A stretch of 64,000 nt of DNA, taken from contig CBDDFN010000013.1 in NCBI GenBank assembly GCA_965227065.1, forward strand, positions 1 to 64,000. The letters run 5' to 3'. The DNA comes from CBDDFN01 sp965227065. GTDB lineage: Bacteria; Pseudomonadota; Alphaproteobacteria; SPJN01. The notes beneath the pieces are model-generated. The model worked only from the letters and a program-made list of their open reading frames with translations. It had not been told where the DNA came from and searched no databases. A program made the position numbers and the translations under genes. The number at the start of each line of letters is the position of its first letter. Positions within the stretch are counted from its first letter, which is position 1. Shown here one piece after another: positions 35,731 through 45,482 of the stretch.

Positions 35731-37164
35731 ATGACCGCGCAACCGATTGATCCCGTACAACCATCGAACCATCTGGAAACTGTTTTTCGCAAGCAGCGCC
35801 TGGCGTTTGAGCAGGAGCGCTACCCCAGTGCGGCAACCCGCATTGACCGCCTGAAGCTTATCAAGGATGCGCTGTTGATGAACCGCGCCCGCATCATTGA
35901 TGCGCTGAATGAAGATTTCGGCAACCGGCCTGCAGAAGTGACGCGGCTTGCCGAGATTGGCGGCTCGACCGGCAATCTGGATTATTGCGCGTCCCATGTG
36001 AAACGGTGGATGAAGCCCCAGTCGCGCGGCGTGTCGATGTGGTTCATGCCCGGCAAGAACCAGGTGATGCCCCAGCCCAAAGGTGTTGTCGGCATTGTGG
36101 CGCCGTGGAACTACCCGATCAATCTGGCTGTTGCCCCGCTGGCCGCGGCGCTGGCGGCGGGCAACCGGGCGATGATCAAAATGTCGGAATTCACGCCCGC
36201 ATCGGCCGCCTTGCTGAAAGAAATTCTGGCCGAGCTGTTTGATGAAGATCTGGTCGCGGTGTTTGATGGCGGCCCTGATGAGGCGGCACAGTTTACCCGC
36301 CTGGCGTTTGATCACCTGCTGTTCACCGGCTCAACCGGGGTGGGCAAAAAAGTGATGGCCGCGGCGGCGGAAAATCTGACCCCGGTGACGCTGGAACTGG
36401 GCGGTAAAAGCCCTGTGCTGATTGATGAGGACTTTGATCTGACCGAAGCGGCCAATCGCGTGCTGTGGGGCAAGACCTTTAATGCCGGTCAGACCTGCGT
36501 GGCGCCCGATTATGCACTGGTGCCCAAAGGGCAGACCGGCCGGTTTGTGGCCGCGCTCGACCAAGCCTATTTCAAGCATTTCCCACAAGGGGCGGCCGAT
36601 GACAGCTACACTTCGGTGATTGATCAGCGCAATTATGACCGCTTGCGCGATTTGGTTGAGGGCGCGCGCGCCGCGGGTGCGGAAATCCATGAAATCGAGC
36701 AGACAAGCAATGATCATGTGACCAAGCGCAAATTCCCGCTGACGCTTGTCATCGACCCGCCCGCTGACAGCCGGATCATGACCGAAGAGATTTTCGGCCC
36801 GGTTTTGCCGGTGCTGGAACATGAAGGCCGGGGCCACGCCATTGACCGGGTCAATCAGGGCGACCGTCCGCTGGCGCTTTATTATTTCGGCAAGGATGGC
36901 GCTGAAGAGGTGTTGCAGCAAAGCCATTCAGGCGGCGTCACCACCAATGATGTCATGCTGCAATATTTGCAAGCCGATCTGCCCTTTGGCGGCACGGGTG
37001 CAAGCGGCTTTGGCGCCTATCACGGCAAGGAAGGCTTTGAAACATTTTCGCATATGAAAGCGGTGTTCCGGCAGCGGGGATTTGGTTCTTTCACTGGACT
37101 TAAAATGTTATATCCGCCTTACACCGGCCTTGCCCGCCGGCTGATCACCATGATGGGAGGTTAG
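35731..37164 (+). CDS. Aldehyde dehydrogenase (coniferyl-aldehyde-dehydrogenase-like)
   Basis: A 477-aa ALDH with catalytic Cys256 (AGQTCVAPDYAL) and Glu222 (LELGGKSP). The C-terminus extends into a hydrophobic segment (LKMLYPPYTGLARRLITMMGG), like class-3 ALDHs that can associate with membranes. GGAGGGAGG precedes ATG 35731. It begins an operon running through ligase (5-base gap), acyl-CoA dehydrogenase and ligase, so an aldehyde would be oxidised to an acid and then activated with CoA. The class-3-like build fits a fatty or aromatic aldehyde. Confidence 0.92.
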   Translation: MTAQPIDPVQPSNHLETVFRKQRLAFEQERYPSAATRIDRLKLIKDALLMNRARIIDALNEDFGNRPAEVTRLAEIGGSTGNLDYCASHVKRWMKPQSRGVSMWFMPGKNQVMPQPKGVVGIVAPWNYPINLAVAPLAAALAAGNRAMIKMSEFTPASAALLKEILAELFDEDLVAVFDGGPDEAAQFTRLAFDHLLFTGSTGVGKKVMAAAAENLTPVTLELGGKSPVLIDEDFDLTEAANRVLWGKTFNAGQTCVAPDYALVPKGQTGRFVAALDQAYFKHFPQGAADDSYTSVIDQRNYDRLRDLVEGARAAGAEIHEIEQTSNDHVTKRKFPLTLVIDPPADSRIMTEEIFGPVLPVLEHEGRGHAIDRVNQGDRPLALYYFGKDGAEEVLQQSHSGGVTTNDVMLQYLQADLPFGGTGASGFGAYHGKEGFETFSHMKAVFRQRGFGSFTGLKMLYPPYTGLARRLITMMGG

Positions 37165-37168
37165 TGCC

Positions 37169-38725
37169 GTGAAGAGCATTGAGGGTTTTGATTTCTATGT
37201 CCGTACCACGCCGGATGCGGCGTTTATCTGTTCCGAGCTTGGGGATTTCAGCCATGCCGAGGCTGACCGGCGGATCAATGCGATCCTCAACGGATTAACG
37301 GCCCTGGGGCTTGGCCGCACCGATCATGTCGGTGTGGTGGCGCGCAACCGCTGGGAATTGTTGCTGCTGTTTCTGGCAAGCTTGCGCGGCGGGCCGGTTC
37401 TGGTGCCGATCAACAACCGGCTGGCGCCCGCTGAAATGGTGTGGATCCTTGAAAACGCTGAATGTACCGCCTTCATGGCCGAAGAGCCATTTGTCGAGGC
37501 GCTGACCGGCAAGGTCCCCGCTGACATTGCGGATGATCGTATTTTCTCTTTTGATGGTGCCAAAGACGGGTGGCGCGATTTTGCCGATCTCTATCAGGGG
37601 CAATCGGAAGCTGATCCCGTATTGCCTATCGCCGATGATGACACGATCCTGCAAATCTATACGTCTGGCACCACGGGTCTGCCCAAAGGGGTGATGCTGA
37701 CCGAAAAGAATTCGCAGAATTTCATCACCGGGGTGATGACGGCCACCGATCTTGATTTCATGCCTGGTGACCGCATGTATGGCGCGCTGCCGCTGTTTCA
37801 CATTGGCGGTATCGTCACCGTGCAATGGGCGATGAGCCGGGGTGTGACGATCTTCTTGCGGCGCGACTTCAATCCGGTTGAGGTGGAAGAGATGCTGGCA
37901 ACCGATGCGATCAATCGTGCGGTGATGGTGCCTGCGATGATCCAGGCCTGCCTGATGGTGGGGGGCGAGACCAAGCGCGATTTCTCAACCGTCAAATCCA
38001 TTTCCTATGGCGCCTCGCCGATCAGTTCGGCCGTGCTGAAAGGCGCGGCTGAGCGCTATGGCTGCGACTTCAGCCAGATTTACGGCATGTCGGAAACCTA
38101 TGCGGTCGGCACCATGTTGTCGGCCGCCGACCATCGCCGGGCCCTGACCAATGACCGGCCTGATCTGGTCGCTGCGGCGGGCCGTCCGCTGGCCGGCTGC
38201 GTCATCACGATTCGAGATCCCGCAGGCAACGCCTTGCCCTCCGGTGAGGTTGGCGAGATCTGCATCCGCTCCGACAGTGTCATGAAAGGCTATTGGCGGC
38301 GCGACGATGCCACCGCCGAAAGCATCAAGAATGGCGAGATGCACACCGGTGATGCGGGCCGCATGGATGAAGAGGGCTATGTCTTCATCGTTGACCGCAT
38401 CAAGGACATTATTGTGTCGGGCGGCGAAAATGTCTCGTCGATCGAGGTGGAAGAAGTGCTGATGCGCCATCCCGCCATTGCCGAGGCGGCGGTGATCGGG
38501 GTTCCCGACCCAAAATGGGGCGAGGCGATCAAGGCCATCATCGCGACCTCGGACGAGGTGTCGGACGAGGATATTATCGCCTATTGCCGGGAGCATCTGG
38601 GCGGTTTCAAAATTCCCAAATCGGTTGACCGGATCGAAGCCCTGCCGCGTAATGGGACGGGCAAGGTGCTCAAGGTCAAATTGCGCGAACCCTATTGGCA
38701 AGGCGTTGAGCGCCGCGTTTCTTGA
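37169..38725 (+). CDS. Acyl-CoA ligase (AMP-binding)
   Basis: A 518-aa ANL-family acid:CoA ligase. The phosphate-binding motif TSGTTGLPKGVMLTE lies near residue 168, A5 QIYGMSETYAVG near 300, HTGDAGRMDEEGYVFIVDR near 395, and the C-terminal catalytic Lys in PRNGTGKVLK. The start is GTG 37169, with GGGAGG at 37155-37160; translation begins just after the ALDH stop. The gap to the acyl-CoA dehydrogenase is 24 bases. The substrate is unknown; the context suggests the acid made by the upstream dehydrogenase. Confidence 0.92.
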   Translation: MKSIEGFDFYVRTTPDAAFICSELGDFSHAEADRRINAILNGLTALGLGRTDHVGVVARNRWELLLLFLASLRGGPVLVPINNRLAPAEMVWILENAECTAFMAEEPFVEALTGKVPADIADDRIFSFDGAKDGWRDFADLYQGQSEADPVLPIADDDTILQIYTSGTTGLPKGVMLTEKNSQNFITGVMTATDLDFMPGDRMYGALPLFHIGGIVTVQWAMSRGVTIFLRRDFNPVEVEEMLATDAINRAVMVPAMIQACLMVGGETKRDFSTVKSISYGASPISSAVLKGAAERYGCDFSQIYGMSETYAVGTMLSAADHRRALTNDRPDLVAAAGRPLAGCVITIRDPAGNALPSGEVGEICIRSDSVMKGYWRRDDATAESIKNGEMHTGDAGRMDEEGYVFIVDRIKDIIVSGGENVSSIEVEEVLMRHPAIAEAAVIGVPDPKWGEAIKAIIATSDEVSDEDIIAYCREHLGGFKIPKSVDRIEALPRNGTGKVLKVKLREPYWQGVERRVS

Positions 38726-38749
38726 AACCTGAATCAAAAGGATAGGCTG

Positions 38750-40540
38750 ATGGCCGATTATGTGAACCGGCAGGACCTTGCTTTTCAATTGTATGATGTC
38801 CTGAACGTTGAGCGTTTCGGCACCTTTGCGAAATTCGAAGGCCAGGATCGCGAGCTGTTCGATCCAATGATCGAGACCGCCTACAAGATCGGTGAAGACC
38901 TTTATCGCAATCATGTGGTGAAGGCCGATATTGAAGAACCCGAATTCGTTGATGGAACAGCGAAGATCATCCCGGAGGTCAAGCAGGCGCTCGATGCCTA
39001 TGTCGAGGCAGGCTTTATGGGCGCGGGCTTTGATCCTGAACTGGGCGGCATGGGATTGCCCTTCACCGTGTCCCAGGCGATTGCCTATATATTCTTTGCT
39101 GCCAATCTGTCGACGTCGGGCTTTCATATGTTGACCATCGGAGCGGCCAATCTGCTGGCGGAATATGCCGATGATGCGCAGACCGAAACATTCTTGAAGC
39201 CGATGATTGAGGGGCGCTATTTCGGCACCATGTGCCTGTCGGAAACGCAAGCCGGATCAAGCCTTGCCGACATTCGCACCCGCGCTGAACCGCAAGAGGA
39301 TGGCACCTATCGTCTGTTTGGATCGAAAATGTGGATCTCGGCGGGCAATCATGAGTTGAGCGAGAACATCATCCATCTGGTGCTTGCCAAAATTCCTGGC
39401 GGCCCGGCGGGCGTGGGCGGAATTTCGCTATTCATTGTCCCGAAATATCTCGTCAATGAAGACGGAACACTCGGTCCCCGCAACGATGTGACCCTGGCAG
39501 GCCTCAATCACAAAATGGGCTATCGCGGCCTGCCCAACACGGTGTTGAGTTTCGGCGAGGATGGCGGTGCGACCGGCTATCTGGTGGGGGAGGCCCATCG
39601 CGGACTGGGCTACATGTTCCACATGATGAATGAAGCACGCATCGGTGTGGGCTCAGGCGCCACCGCCATGGGTGAGCTCGGCTATCATTTAAGCCTTGAA
39701 TATGCCCGCGAACGGCCGCAAGGACGCAAGCCGGGCCAGAAAGACCCTGAAAGCCCGATGGTGCCGATTATCGAGCATGCAGACGTCAAGCGTATGCTGC
39801 TGCAGCAAAAGGCATACACCGAAGGCGCACGCATGTTGTGCCTCTTCGCCTCAACCCTCGTCGATGACATTACGGTCTGCGATAAGGACCAGGCCGCGAA
39901 CGCTCATTTGCTGCTCGAATTTCTGACGCCCATCGTCAAAAGCTGGCCCTCGGAATATTGCCTGCGCGCCAATGAGCAGGCGATCCAGATCCATGGCGGT
40001 TATGGCTATACCCGCGAATATGAGGTGGAGCGCGTCTATCGCGACAATCGGCTCAATCCCATTCATGAAGGTGCCAAAGCCATTCACGGCATTGATCTTC
40101 TGGGCCGCAAGGTGCGGATGAAACAGGGTGCGGCCTTTGCGGCCTTTGCCGAGGCCATCAAGGCGGCCATCGGCAAGGCCGAAGGCAGCGGCGTTGATCA
40201 TCATGCCGAACAGCTGCGGGCTGCGTTTGAACGTGCCACCGAAGTCACGCGTAAAATGGCCGAGCAGGCCGGGGAGGCGGGCGAGGAAGCCTATCTGGCG
40301 AACGCCACGCTTTATCTCGACATGATGGGCCATCTGGTCATTGGCTGGCAGTGGCTTGATCAGGCGCGTGTGGCATCGCAAAAGCTTTCTGAAGGCGCTG
40401 GTGAGGAGGCGTTCCTGAAAGGCAAACTCGCTGCGGCGGATTACTTCTTCGCTTATGAGCTGCCCCAGATCGAAAGCCAATGTGCGCTGCTGGAACGGCT
40501 CGACACGACCTGCATGCGCGCCGATCCTGCGTGGTTTTAA
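38750..40540 (+). CDS. Large acyl-CoA dehydrogenase (about 600-aa class)
   Basis: A 596-aa FAD acyl-CoA dehydrogenase, longer than the 380-400-aa class because of a C-terminal helical extension like that of FadE5 and other long-chain enzymes. The FAD/substrate loop MCLSETQAGSSLADI lies near residue 162, with KMWISAGNHELSENI following. The catalytic Glu region is NPIHEGAKAIHGIDLLGRK near 445. It comes after the ligase with a 24-base gap and fits the next step: desaturation of the CoA ester. No anomaly is seen. Confidence 0.93.
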   Translation: MADYVNRQDLAFQLYDVLNVERFGTFAKFEGQDRELFDPMIETAYKIGEDLYRNHVVKADIEEPEFVDGTAKIIPEVKQALDAYVEAGFMGAGFDPELGGMGLPFTVSQAIAYIFFAANLSTSGFHMLTIGAANLLAEYADDAQTETFLKPMIEGRYFGTMCLSETQAGSSLADIRTRAEPQEDGTYRLFGSKMWISAGNHELSENIIHLVLAKIPGGPAGVGGISLFIVPKYLVNEDGTLGPRNDVTLAGLNHKMGYRGLPNTVLSFGEDGGATGYLVGEAHRGLGYMFHMMNEARIGVGSGATAMGELGYHLSLEYARERPQGRKPGQKDPESPMVPIIEHADVKRMLLQQKAYTEGARMLCLFASTLVDDITVCDKDQAANAHLLLEFLTPIVKSWPSEYCLRANEQAIQIHGGYGYTREYEVERVYRDNRLNPIHEGAKAIHGIDLLGRKVRMKQGAAFAAFAEAIKAAIGKAEGSGVDHHAEQLRAAFERATEVTRKMAEQAGEAGEEAYLANATLYLDMMGHLVIGWQWLDQARVASQKLSEGAGEEAFLKGKLAAADYFFAYELPQIESQCALLERLDTTCMRADPAWF

Positions 40541-40658
40541 AACATCTGGCCGTCTCGTCTTAATCTCCGCTGTGGACTTTGTCTCCCGCCCCCTTAATCT
40601 GACGTCTTTCTATTCAGATCGACCGGGCATCAAGACCGGCACAAGGGGGGAGAGAGGG

Positions 40659-42212
40659 ATGGTGCATCCTGACATCAAGGTGATGGGTGATATTGCGCGT
40701 GTGCATGGCCGCGACAAGCCCGACGCCGTGGCCTTTATCTGTGACGACCGCACCACGACTTACGGCGCGTTTGACCGTCACTGCAATCAGGTCGCAAACG
40801 GTTTGCTGGCCGAGGGGCTCGGCCCGCAGGAGCGGATCGCTTATATCGGAAAGAACTCCGACATCTACTATGAAATGCTGCTGGGCGGTGCCAAAGCCAA
40901 TCTCGTCATGGTGGCGGTTAATTGGCGGCTGGCCCCGCCCGAAGTCGCCTATATTCTCAAGGACAGCAAGGCGAAGGTGATCTTTGTCGGGCCGGAATTT
41001 GTGGGCCTGATCGATCAGATCAAGGATGATCTGCCCGATCTTGTTCGCGTCATCCCGGTTGAGGGTTTTGAGGCCTGGCGCGAGGGGTTTGAAGCGGATG
41101 ATCCGCATGTGCCGGTGAGGGAGGCTGATGTGGCTGTCCAGCTCTACACCTCCGGCACGACGGGCCACCCCAAAGGCGCGCAGATCACCCATGGCAATTT
41201 GAATGCGTTGCGCAACGCCCAGGATGAACCGCCAGTGTGGAACACATGGACCGAGCAGGATGTGTCATTGGTCGCCATGCCCAACTTCCATATCGGCGGC
41301 ACGGGCTGGGGCTTGTCGGGGCTGACCCCCGGTGCGCTCAATGTTGTGATGCCGGAGTTTGATCCCACCCTTGTGCTCGACTTCATTCAGAAATATCGCA
41401 TCTCGAAAATCTTTCTGGTGCCCGCGGCGATGCAGATCATCGTGCAGGACCCCCGTGCGCGGGAGACCGACTTTTCATGCCTGTCTTACATTCTGTATGG
41501 TGCCTCTCCCATTCCGCTCGATCTGCTGCGCGAATGTATGGAGGTTTTCCAGTGCGGCTTTGCGCAAATGTACGGCATGACCGAAACCACCGGCACGGTG
41601 TGTGTTCTGCCACCCGAAGATCATGACCCGAACGGCAATCCCAAAATGCGGTCGGCGGGCAAACCCTTGCCCGGGGTGGAGATCGAAATCCGCGATGAAG
41701 ACGGCAATGCATTGCCTGCGGGCGAAGTGGGGGAGATCTGCATCAGGAGCGGGTCAAACATGCCCGGCTATTGGAACTTGCCCGATGCGACGGCCAGCAC
41801 CATTGGCGATGATGGTTGGTTGCGGTCGGGTGATGCGGGGTACAAGGATGCGGATGGCTATGTTTATATCCATGACCGGGTCAAAGACATGATCATATCA
41901 GGCGGCGAGAATATTTATCCCGCCGAGGTCGAAAGCGCGATCTATGGCCATGAGGCGGTGGCCGATGTCGCCGTGATCGGCGTACCGGACGACAAATGGG
42001 GCGAGGCGGTCAAGGCCTGCGTGGTTTTAAAACCCGGCACACAAGCCCGCGCCGATGACATTATCGGCTTTGCCCGCACGCGCATCGCCGGGTTCAAATG
42101 CCCCAAATCGGTGGACTTTATCGAGGCCCTGCCGCGCAATCCCTCAGGCAAGATTTTGCGCCGTGAACTGCGTGCGCCCTATTGGGCGGGCAAGGACCGG
42201 GCGGTGAATTAG
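40659..42212 (+). CDS. Acyl-CoA ligase (AMP-binding)
   Basis: A 517-aa ANL-family ligase, distinct from the 37169 copy. TSGTTGHPKGAQITHGN lies near residue 162, MYGMTETTGTVCVLPPEDHD near 305, RSGDAGYKDADGYVYIHDR near 390, and PRNPSGKILRRELR is at the C-terminus. I start at ATG 40659 behind GGGGGGAGAGAGGG; the longer ORF begins inside the acyl-CoA dehydrogenase gene. The 118-base gap before it may hold its own promoter. It ends the plus-strand block and converges with a short-chain dehydrogenase. The substrate is unknown. Confidence 0.92.
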   Translation: MVHPDIKVMGDIARVHGRDKPDAVAFICDDRTTTYGAFDRHCNQVANGLLAEGLGPQERIAYIGKNSDIYYEMLLGGAKANLVMVAVNWRLAPPEVAYILKDSKAKVIFVGPEFVGLIDQIKDDLPDLVRVIPVEGFEAWREGFEADDPHVPVREADVAVQLYTSGTTGHPKGAQITHGNLNALRNAQDEPPVWNTWTEQDVSLVAMPNFHIGGTGWGLSGLTPGALNVVMPEFDPTLVLDFIQKYRISKIFLVPAAMQIIVQDPRARETDFSCLSYILYGASPIPLDLLRECMEVFQCGFAQMYGMTETTGTVCVLPPEDHDPNGNPKMRSAGKPLPGVEIEIRDEDGNALPAGEVGEICIRSGSNMPGYWNLPDATASTIGDDGWLRSGDAGYKDADGYVYIHDRVKDMIISGGENIYPAEVESAIYGHEAVADVAVIGVPDDKWGEAVKACVVLKPGTQARADDIIGFARTRIAGFKCPKSVDFIEALPRNPSGKILRRELRAPYWAGKDRAVN

Positions 42213-42238
42213 GGCGCTGTCGTCGTCGCTGTCCAGAA

Positions 42239-42258
42239 TGACGTGCGAACGCACGTCA
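42239..42258. terminator. Perfect hairpin between converging genes
   Basis: TGACGTGCG (42239-42247) and CGCACGTCA (42250-42258) are separated by AA. It overlaps the stop codon of the minus-strand dehydrogenase. There is no T-run, so terminator function is only plausible. Confidence 0.4.
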
Positions 42259-43077
42259 GAGCGTATCGAGCCCGACCTGTTTGCTCAACAAGCGGGTGCG
42301 CCAGCGTGTGGGCAGTTTGGCCAGCGTGACCGCCAGCCGGGAGTTATGGCCGATACGCCACATTGGGGCAGGGTCGTTGCCGAGTTTGGCGATCACAGTG
42401 GCGGTGAACTCTTCGGCCGGTGTCGCATTCTGCTGGCTGAGCTGTGCGCGCTTCATAATGCCATCGCGGATCGGCGCATAAAGCGACTGGCCCGACAGCC
42501 AGCTTGCTACCCCGGCTTCGGCCTTGTTGCCAATGTCGGACTGGATGCCGCCGGGCTGGATGGTGACAACGCGGATGCCGAACGGCGCCAGTTCGATCCG
42601 CAGCGCTTCCATCATGCAATGAACCGCCGCTTTGGATGCGCAATAAGGTCCCGCAAAAGGCGTGGTCAGAATGCCCGACACCGACCCGATCTGGATGATG
42701 ATGGGGTGATCGGCCAGGCGCAGCACGCGCAGACATTTCTGCGCCATGATGATGGGGGCGATCGTGTTGGTCTCAAACGTGTCGCGCATCACCTGGGCGG
42801 GCACCTCGATCATCGGTCCCATGGCGGCAACACCGGCATTGTTGAGCAGCACATCAAGCTTGCCGTAGCGCGCCTCGATATGAGCGGTGAGCGCCTCGAT
42901 GGAATTGGTGTCATTGACATCAAGCGGCTGGACATCACAGCCCATGGCGGCGAGGTCATGAAGCGTTTCAGGTTTGCGCGCGGTGGCGATGACCTGATCG
43001 CCATTTTGGGCAAAGCCGCGCGCCAAGGCATTGCCAATGCCGCTGGAGCAGCCGGTGATCAGAACGATGCGCGACAT
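42256..43077 (-). CDS. Short-chain dehydrogenase/reductase
   Basis: A 273-aa classical SDR. The cofactor motif TGCSSGIGNALARG lies at residues 8-21, NNAG in LLNNAGVAAMG near 79-82, and the active site is Ser in QIGSVSG with YCASK (Tyr-x3-Lys). The Rossmann segment IATARKPE, with an Arg after the second strand, hints at NADP(H). Such enzymes act on hydroxy/keto groups of lipids and steroids. The gene is 11 bases downstream of the hotdog gene in the same direction. Confidence 0.92.
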   Translation of the reverse strand: MSRIVLITGCSSGIGNALARGFAQNGDQVIATARKPETLHDLAAMGCDVQPLDVNDTNSIEALTAHIEARYGKLDVLLNNAGVAAMGPMIEVPAQVMRDTFETNTIAPIIMAQKCLRVLRLADHPIIIQIGSVSGILTTPFAGPYCASKAAVHCMMEALRIELAPFGIRVVTIQPGGIQSDIGNKAEAGVASWLSGQSLYAPIRDGIMKRAQLSQQNATPAEEFTATVIAKLGNDPAPMWRIGHNSRLAVTLAKLPTRWRTRLLSKQVGLDTL

Positions 43078-43088
43078 GGAAGCTCTCC

Positions 43089-43853
43089 TCAGCTCAACTG
43101 GCGGGGGCGGTAGATCGCGGAATGCGTGCCGGACATGACCGCGCGTCCCGCACTGGTGATCGCCACATCAAGATCCACGATCAAATGGCCTTTATGCTCG
43201 TAATTGCGGGTGACCTGACCGCGCGTCTCAAATGGCTCGCCATCGGCAAGCGGGGAATGAAACACCACGTCGCTTGCAACATGGATCCATGGGCCAAGCT
43301 TGACCGAATAGGCGAGCACGAAATTGGCCCGCCGCAGCAAAAAGCCCGGATGGGCCGGACCGGCGTCGCGGAACAGTGGCAAGTCCTCGCTGACCGCATC
43401 GAGATACCAGCGGCATTCCTCGCGCACGAACAGCTCATCCATCGTCCCAAGCACCAGCCCTTCGGGCAGGCTTTCAGCACTGGCGTCGGGCCGGTCTTTT
43501 GGATGGCAACGCTCCGCCCTGGGCAGCATCAGGGGCGCGCGCTTCGACAGCTCCATCGCGCCGGTCGCGCACAACTCAGTTGAGGGCGTCGAGACACTGA
43601 GTGTGCCGTGTTGGTCCGTGACAGAGGTTTCATCGCCATCAAAGACCGGCTTGATGAATTTCGCTGATAGCCGACCGCCATTCAGAAAATCCGTGCCCCA
43701 GCGCGCGCAGGGCAGATGCGCCATATAGGCAAAGACCTCGACACCGGGGACGAGCCCGCCGGTGAAGCCAAGCTTTCCGGCCACGCCATCATCATGGATT
43801 TTATTGTCGGAGAATTTCGCCGTGTTGAAGGCGGTGAGCGTGTGGCGGTTCAT
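43089..43853 (-). CDS. Hotdog-fold (MaoC-like) protein
   Basis: A 254-aa protein with a double-hotdog appearance. The first half has DDGVAGKLGFTGGLVPGVEV and KFIKPVFDGDET, resembling the hydratase/MaoC segment. The second half (PGFLLRRANFVLAYSVKLGP, VFHSPLADGEPFETRGQV) looks like a thioesterase or dehydratase hotdog. The exact catalytic Asp/His pair cannot be assigned with confidence. The gene overlaps msrB by an ATGA junction (43850-43853) and runs into the SDR, consistent with a hydration-then-oxidation pair on CoA esters. Confidence 0.75.
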   Translation of the reverse strand: MNRHTLTAFNTAKFSDNKIHDDGVAGKLGFTGGLVPGVEVFAYMAHLPCARWGTDFLNGGRLSAKFIKPVFDGDETSVTDQHGTLSVSTPSTELCATGAMELSKRAPLMLPRAERCHPKDRPDASAESLPEGLVLGTMDELFVREECRWYLDAVSEDLPLFRDAGPAHPGFLLRRANFVLAYSVKLGPWIHVASDVVFHSPLADGEPFETRGQVTRNYEHKGHLIVDLDVAITSAGRAVMSGTHSAIYRPRQLS

Positions 43854-44287
43854 TCAAACAGAACTTTGAAATCGCCATAGCCTTCTTTTTCAAGATCGGC
43901 GAGGGGGATGAATTTAAGGCTGGCCGAATTGATGCAATAGCGCAGGCCGGTCGGTCCGGGACCATCGGGAAAGACGTGGCCCAGATGGCTGTCGCCATGT
44001 TTGGACCGCACCTCGGTGCGCACCATGCCGTGGCTCGCGTCTGATTTTTCGACCACATGCGCGTCCTTGACCGGGCGGGTGAAGCTTGGCCAGCCGGTGC
44101 CGGAATCAAATTTGTCGGTGGAGGCAAACAAGGGTTCGCCCGAAACCACATCGACATAAAGCCCCGCCTCCTTATTGTCCCAATAGGCGTTGCGGAACGG
44201 CGCTTCGGTCGCGTCGTTCTGTGTGACCTCGTAGGCAAGCTTGTCGAGCTTTTCGATGGCGTCTTTGTCTTTGGAATAATCGGACAT
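43850..44287 (-). CDS. msrB: Peptide-methionine (R)-S-oxide reductase
   Basis: MsrB reduces the R-epimer of methionine sulfoxide in proteins. The 145-aa length is typical. The signature region YVDVVSGEPLFASTDKFDSG, GTGWPSFTRP and HLGHVFPDGP leads to catalytic Cys118 in RYCINSASL. The zinc-binding CxxC pairs found in many MsrB enzymes are absent. The N-terminal MSDYSKDKDAIEKL follows a GGGAG-type site. It shares an ATGA overlap with the hotdog gene, so an antioxidant enzyme is co-transcribed with catabolic genes. Confidence 0.95.
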   Translation of the reverse strand: MSDYSKDKDAIEKLDKLAYEVTQNDATEAPFRNAYWDNKEAGLYVDVVSGEPLFASTDKFDSGTGWPSFTRPVKDAHVVEKSDASHGMVRTEVRSKHGDSHLGHVFPDGPGPTGLRYCINSASLKFIPLADLEKEGYGDFKVLFE

Positions 44288-44344
44288 GGACTTCTCCCTT
44301 GATGGTGGAGAGCTTATGTGGGCCGCCCGCCAATCACAAGCCAG

Positions 44345-45415
44345 TCAAGAGCTGGTGAGGGCGGGCAAGGTGATGTCGGCCCCGATCACCTTTTGCGATT
44401 GTTTGGTGCTCATCATCCGGTAGGACCAGATCATGGCGCGCCGCAGCGGGGCAAAACGTGTCTGGTATAAAAAGCCCGACGCGGCGGCATTGCGCACCAT
44501 GGCTTGCCAGCGTTTCCATTGCCGCGCTTCAAAAGCTTTGAACGCGGCTTGCGGATCAGCCGGGTCAAACAGCGCGCCCAAAGCGACAGCATCTTCCAAA
44601 GCCAGCGATGCGCCCTGACCCAGCGAGGGCTGGATCGGATGGGCGGCATCGCCGATCAACACGGCGGTAAGCGGTCCTTGATAGCGTTGGGGTGGGCCGT
44701 CCTTGATGGGGTGAAACAGGATGGTGGCCGGATCGGTCTGGGCGAACAGTGCCGATGCCATGGGATGCAGCGCCTCAAACCCCGCCTTGCACTGATCAAA
44801 ATTGGTGCTGTCTGCGGGCCGGTTCACAAAGCCGAACCAATAGGTTTCGTCCGGCCCGGTGTCGAAATAGCCGAAGCGCAAGCCTTTGGGACCGTAGATT
44901 TCACCGCCGGTGCCGCGCTCAAATGGATGGGGGCCATGGGCGATGCCGCGAAAGCAGGAATAGAGCCGTGTTTTAAGCGTGCCGCTGCGCGCAGGTGAGC
45001 CCGCCCCATTGGCAAAGATGACAATGTCCTCAGACAGGGCGGCGGGGTCTTCGATGCGCCGGCCGGTCACGATGGGCGTGTCGACACTGTCTTTCAGCAG
45101 GCGGAACAGCCGCCCGCGATGGGCAATCCTCGGAACTGCGCCACCGGCTGAAAAATCAAGCTCTTGAGACTTGAGATGTTTTTCCCGCCAGCGAATATCC
45201 ACCCGCCGCCAGGGTTCCGACACCGCCTCAAACCCCTCCATCAACCCCAGAGCTGATAAGGCGGTTTGCCCGTTGGGCCAGATTGACAGGCCCGCGCCAA
45301 GCTCGCCCAATTCGGGCGCGGCTTCATACAGAGTTGCGCCAATGCCGCGCAAGGACAGGGCGCGCGCCATGGCGAGCCCGGCAATGCCTGCCCCGATGAT
45401 TGCAATATCGCCCAT
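44345..45415 (-). CDS. FAD-dependent monooxygenase (UbiH/PHBH type)
   Basis: A 356-aa flavoprotein monooxygenase. It has the N-terminal GxGxxG motif (IIGAGIAGLAMARAL), a central region with HRGRLFRLL, and the second FAD motif GDAAHPIQPSLGQGASLALED. I start at ATG 45415 (MGDIAIIGAG), preceded by GGGCGGGG; the longer ORF adds 44 residues unlike the family. Such enzymes hydroxylate aromatic or other activated rings with NAD(P)H. It runs in the same direction as the EthD-like gene upstream, with a REP-like hairpin between them. Confidence 0.92.
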   Translation of the reverse strand: MGDIAIIGAGIAGLAMARALSLRGIGATLYEAAPELGELGAGLSIWPNGQTALSALGLMEGFEAVSEPWRRVDIRWREKHLKSQELDFSAGGAVPRIAHRGRLFRLLKDSVDTPIVTGRRIEDPAALSEDIVIFANGAGSPARSGTLKTRLYSCFRGIAHGPHPFERGTGGEIYGPKGLRFGYFDTGPDETYWFGFVNRPADSTNFDQCKAGFEALHPMASALFAQTDPATILFHPIKDGPPQRYQGPLTAVLIGDAAHPIQPSLGQGASLALEDAVALGALFDPADPQAAFKAFEARQWKRWQAMVRNAAASGFLYQTRFAPLRRAMIWSYRMMSTKQSQKVIGADITLPALTSS

Positions 45416-45440
45416 GGTTTCCCCGCCCTGAATGCTATGG

Positions 45441-45471
45441 CCGTCATTCTGAATCAAGTTCGGGATGACGG
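45441..45471. repeat. REP-like inverted repeat
   Basis: CCGTCAT (45441-45447) and ATGACGG (45465-45471) flank a TTCTGAATC...TTCGGG core. It belongs to the GTCATTCC-type elements also seen at 55315 and 60426. Confidence 0.5.
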
Positions 45472-45482
45472 TGCGTCTTTGG

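Noticed and set aside
35577..36315. 354-residue version of the ferredoxin
   Set aside because: The extra N-terminal part is antisense to the aldehyde dehydrogenase gene, and the 108-aa form has a ribosome site and the family start.
42239..42258. TGACGTGCG-AA-CGCACGTCA as a regulatory operator
   Set aside because: It lies between two converging gene ends and overlaps a stop codon; a 3'-end hairpin is more likely.
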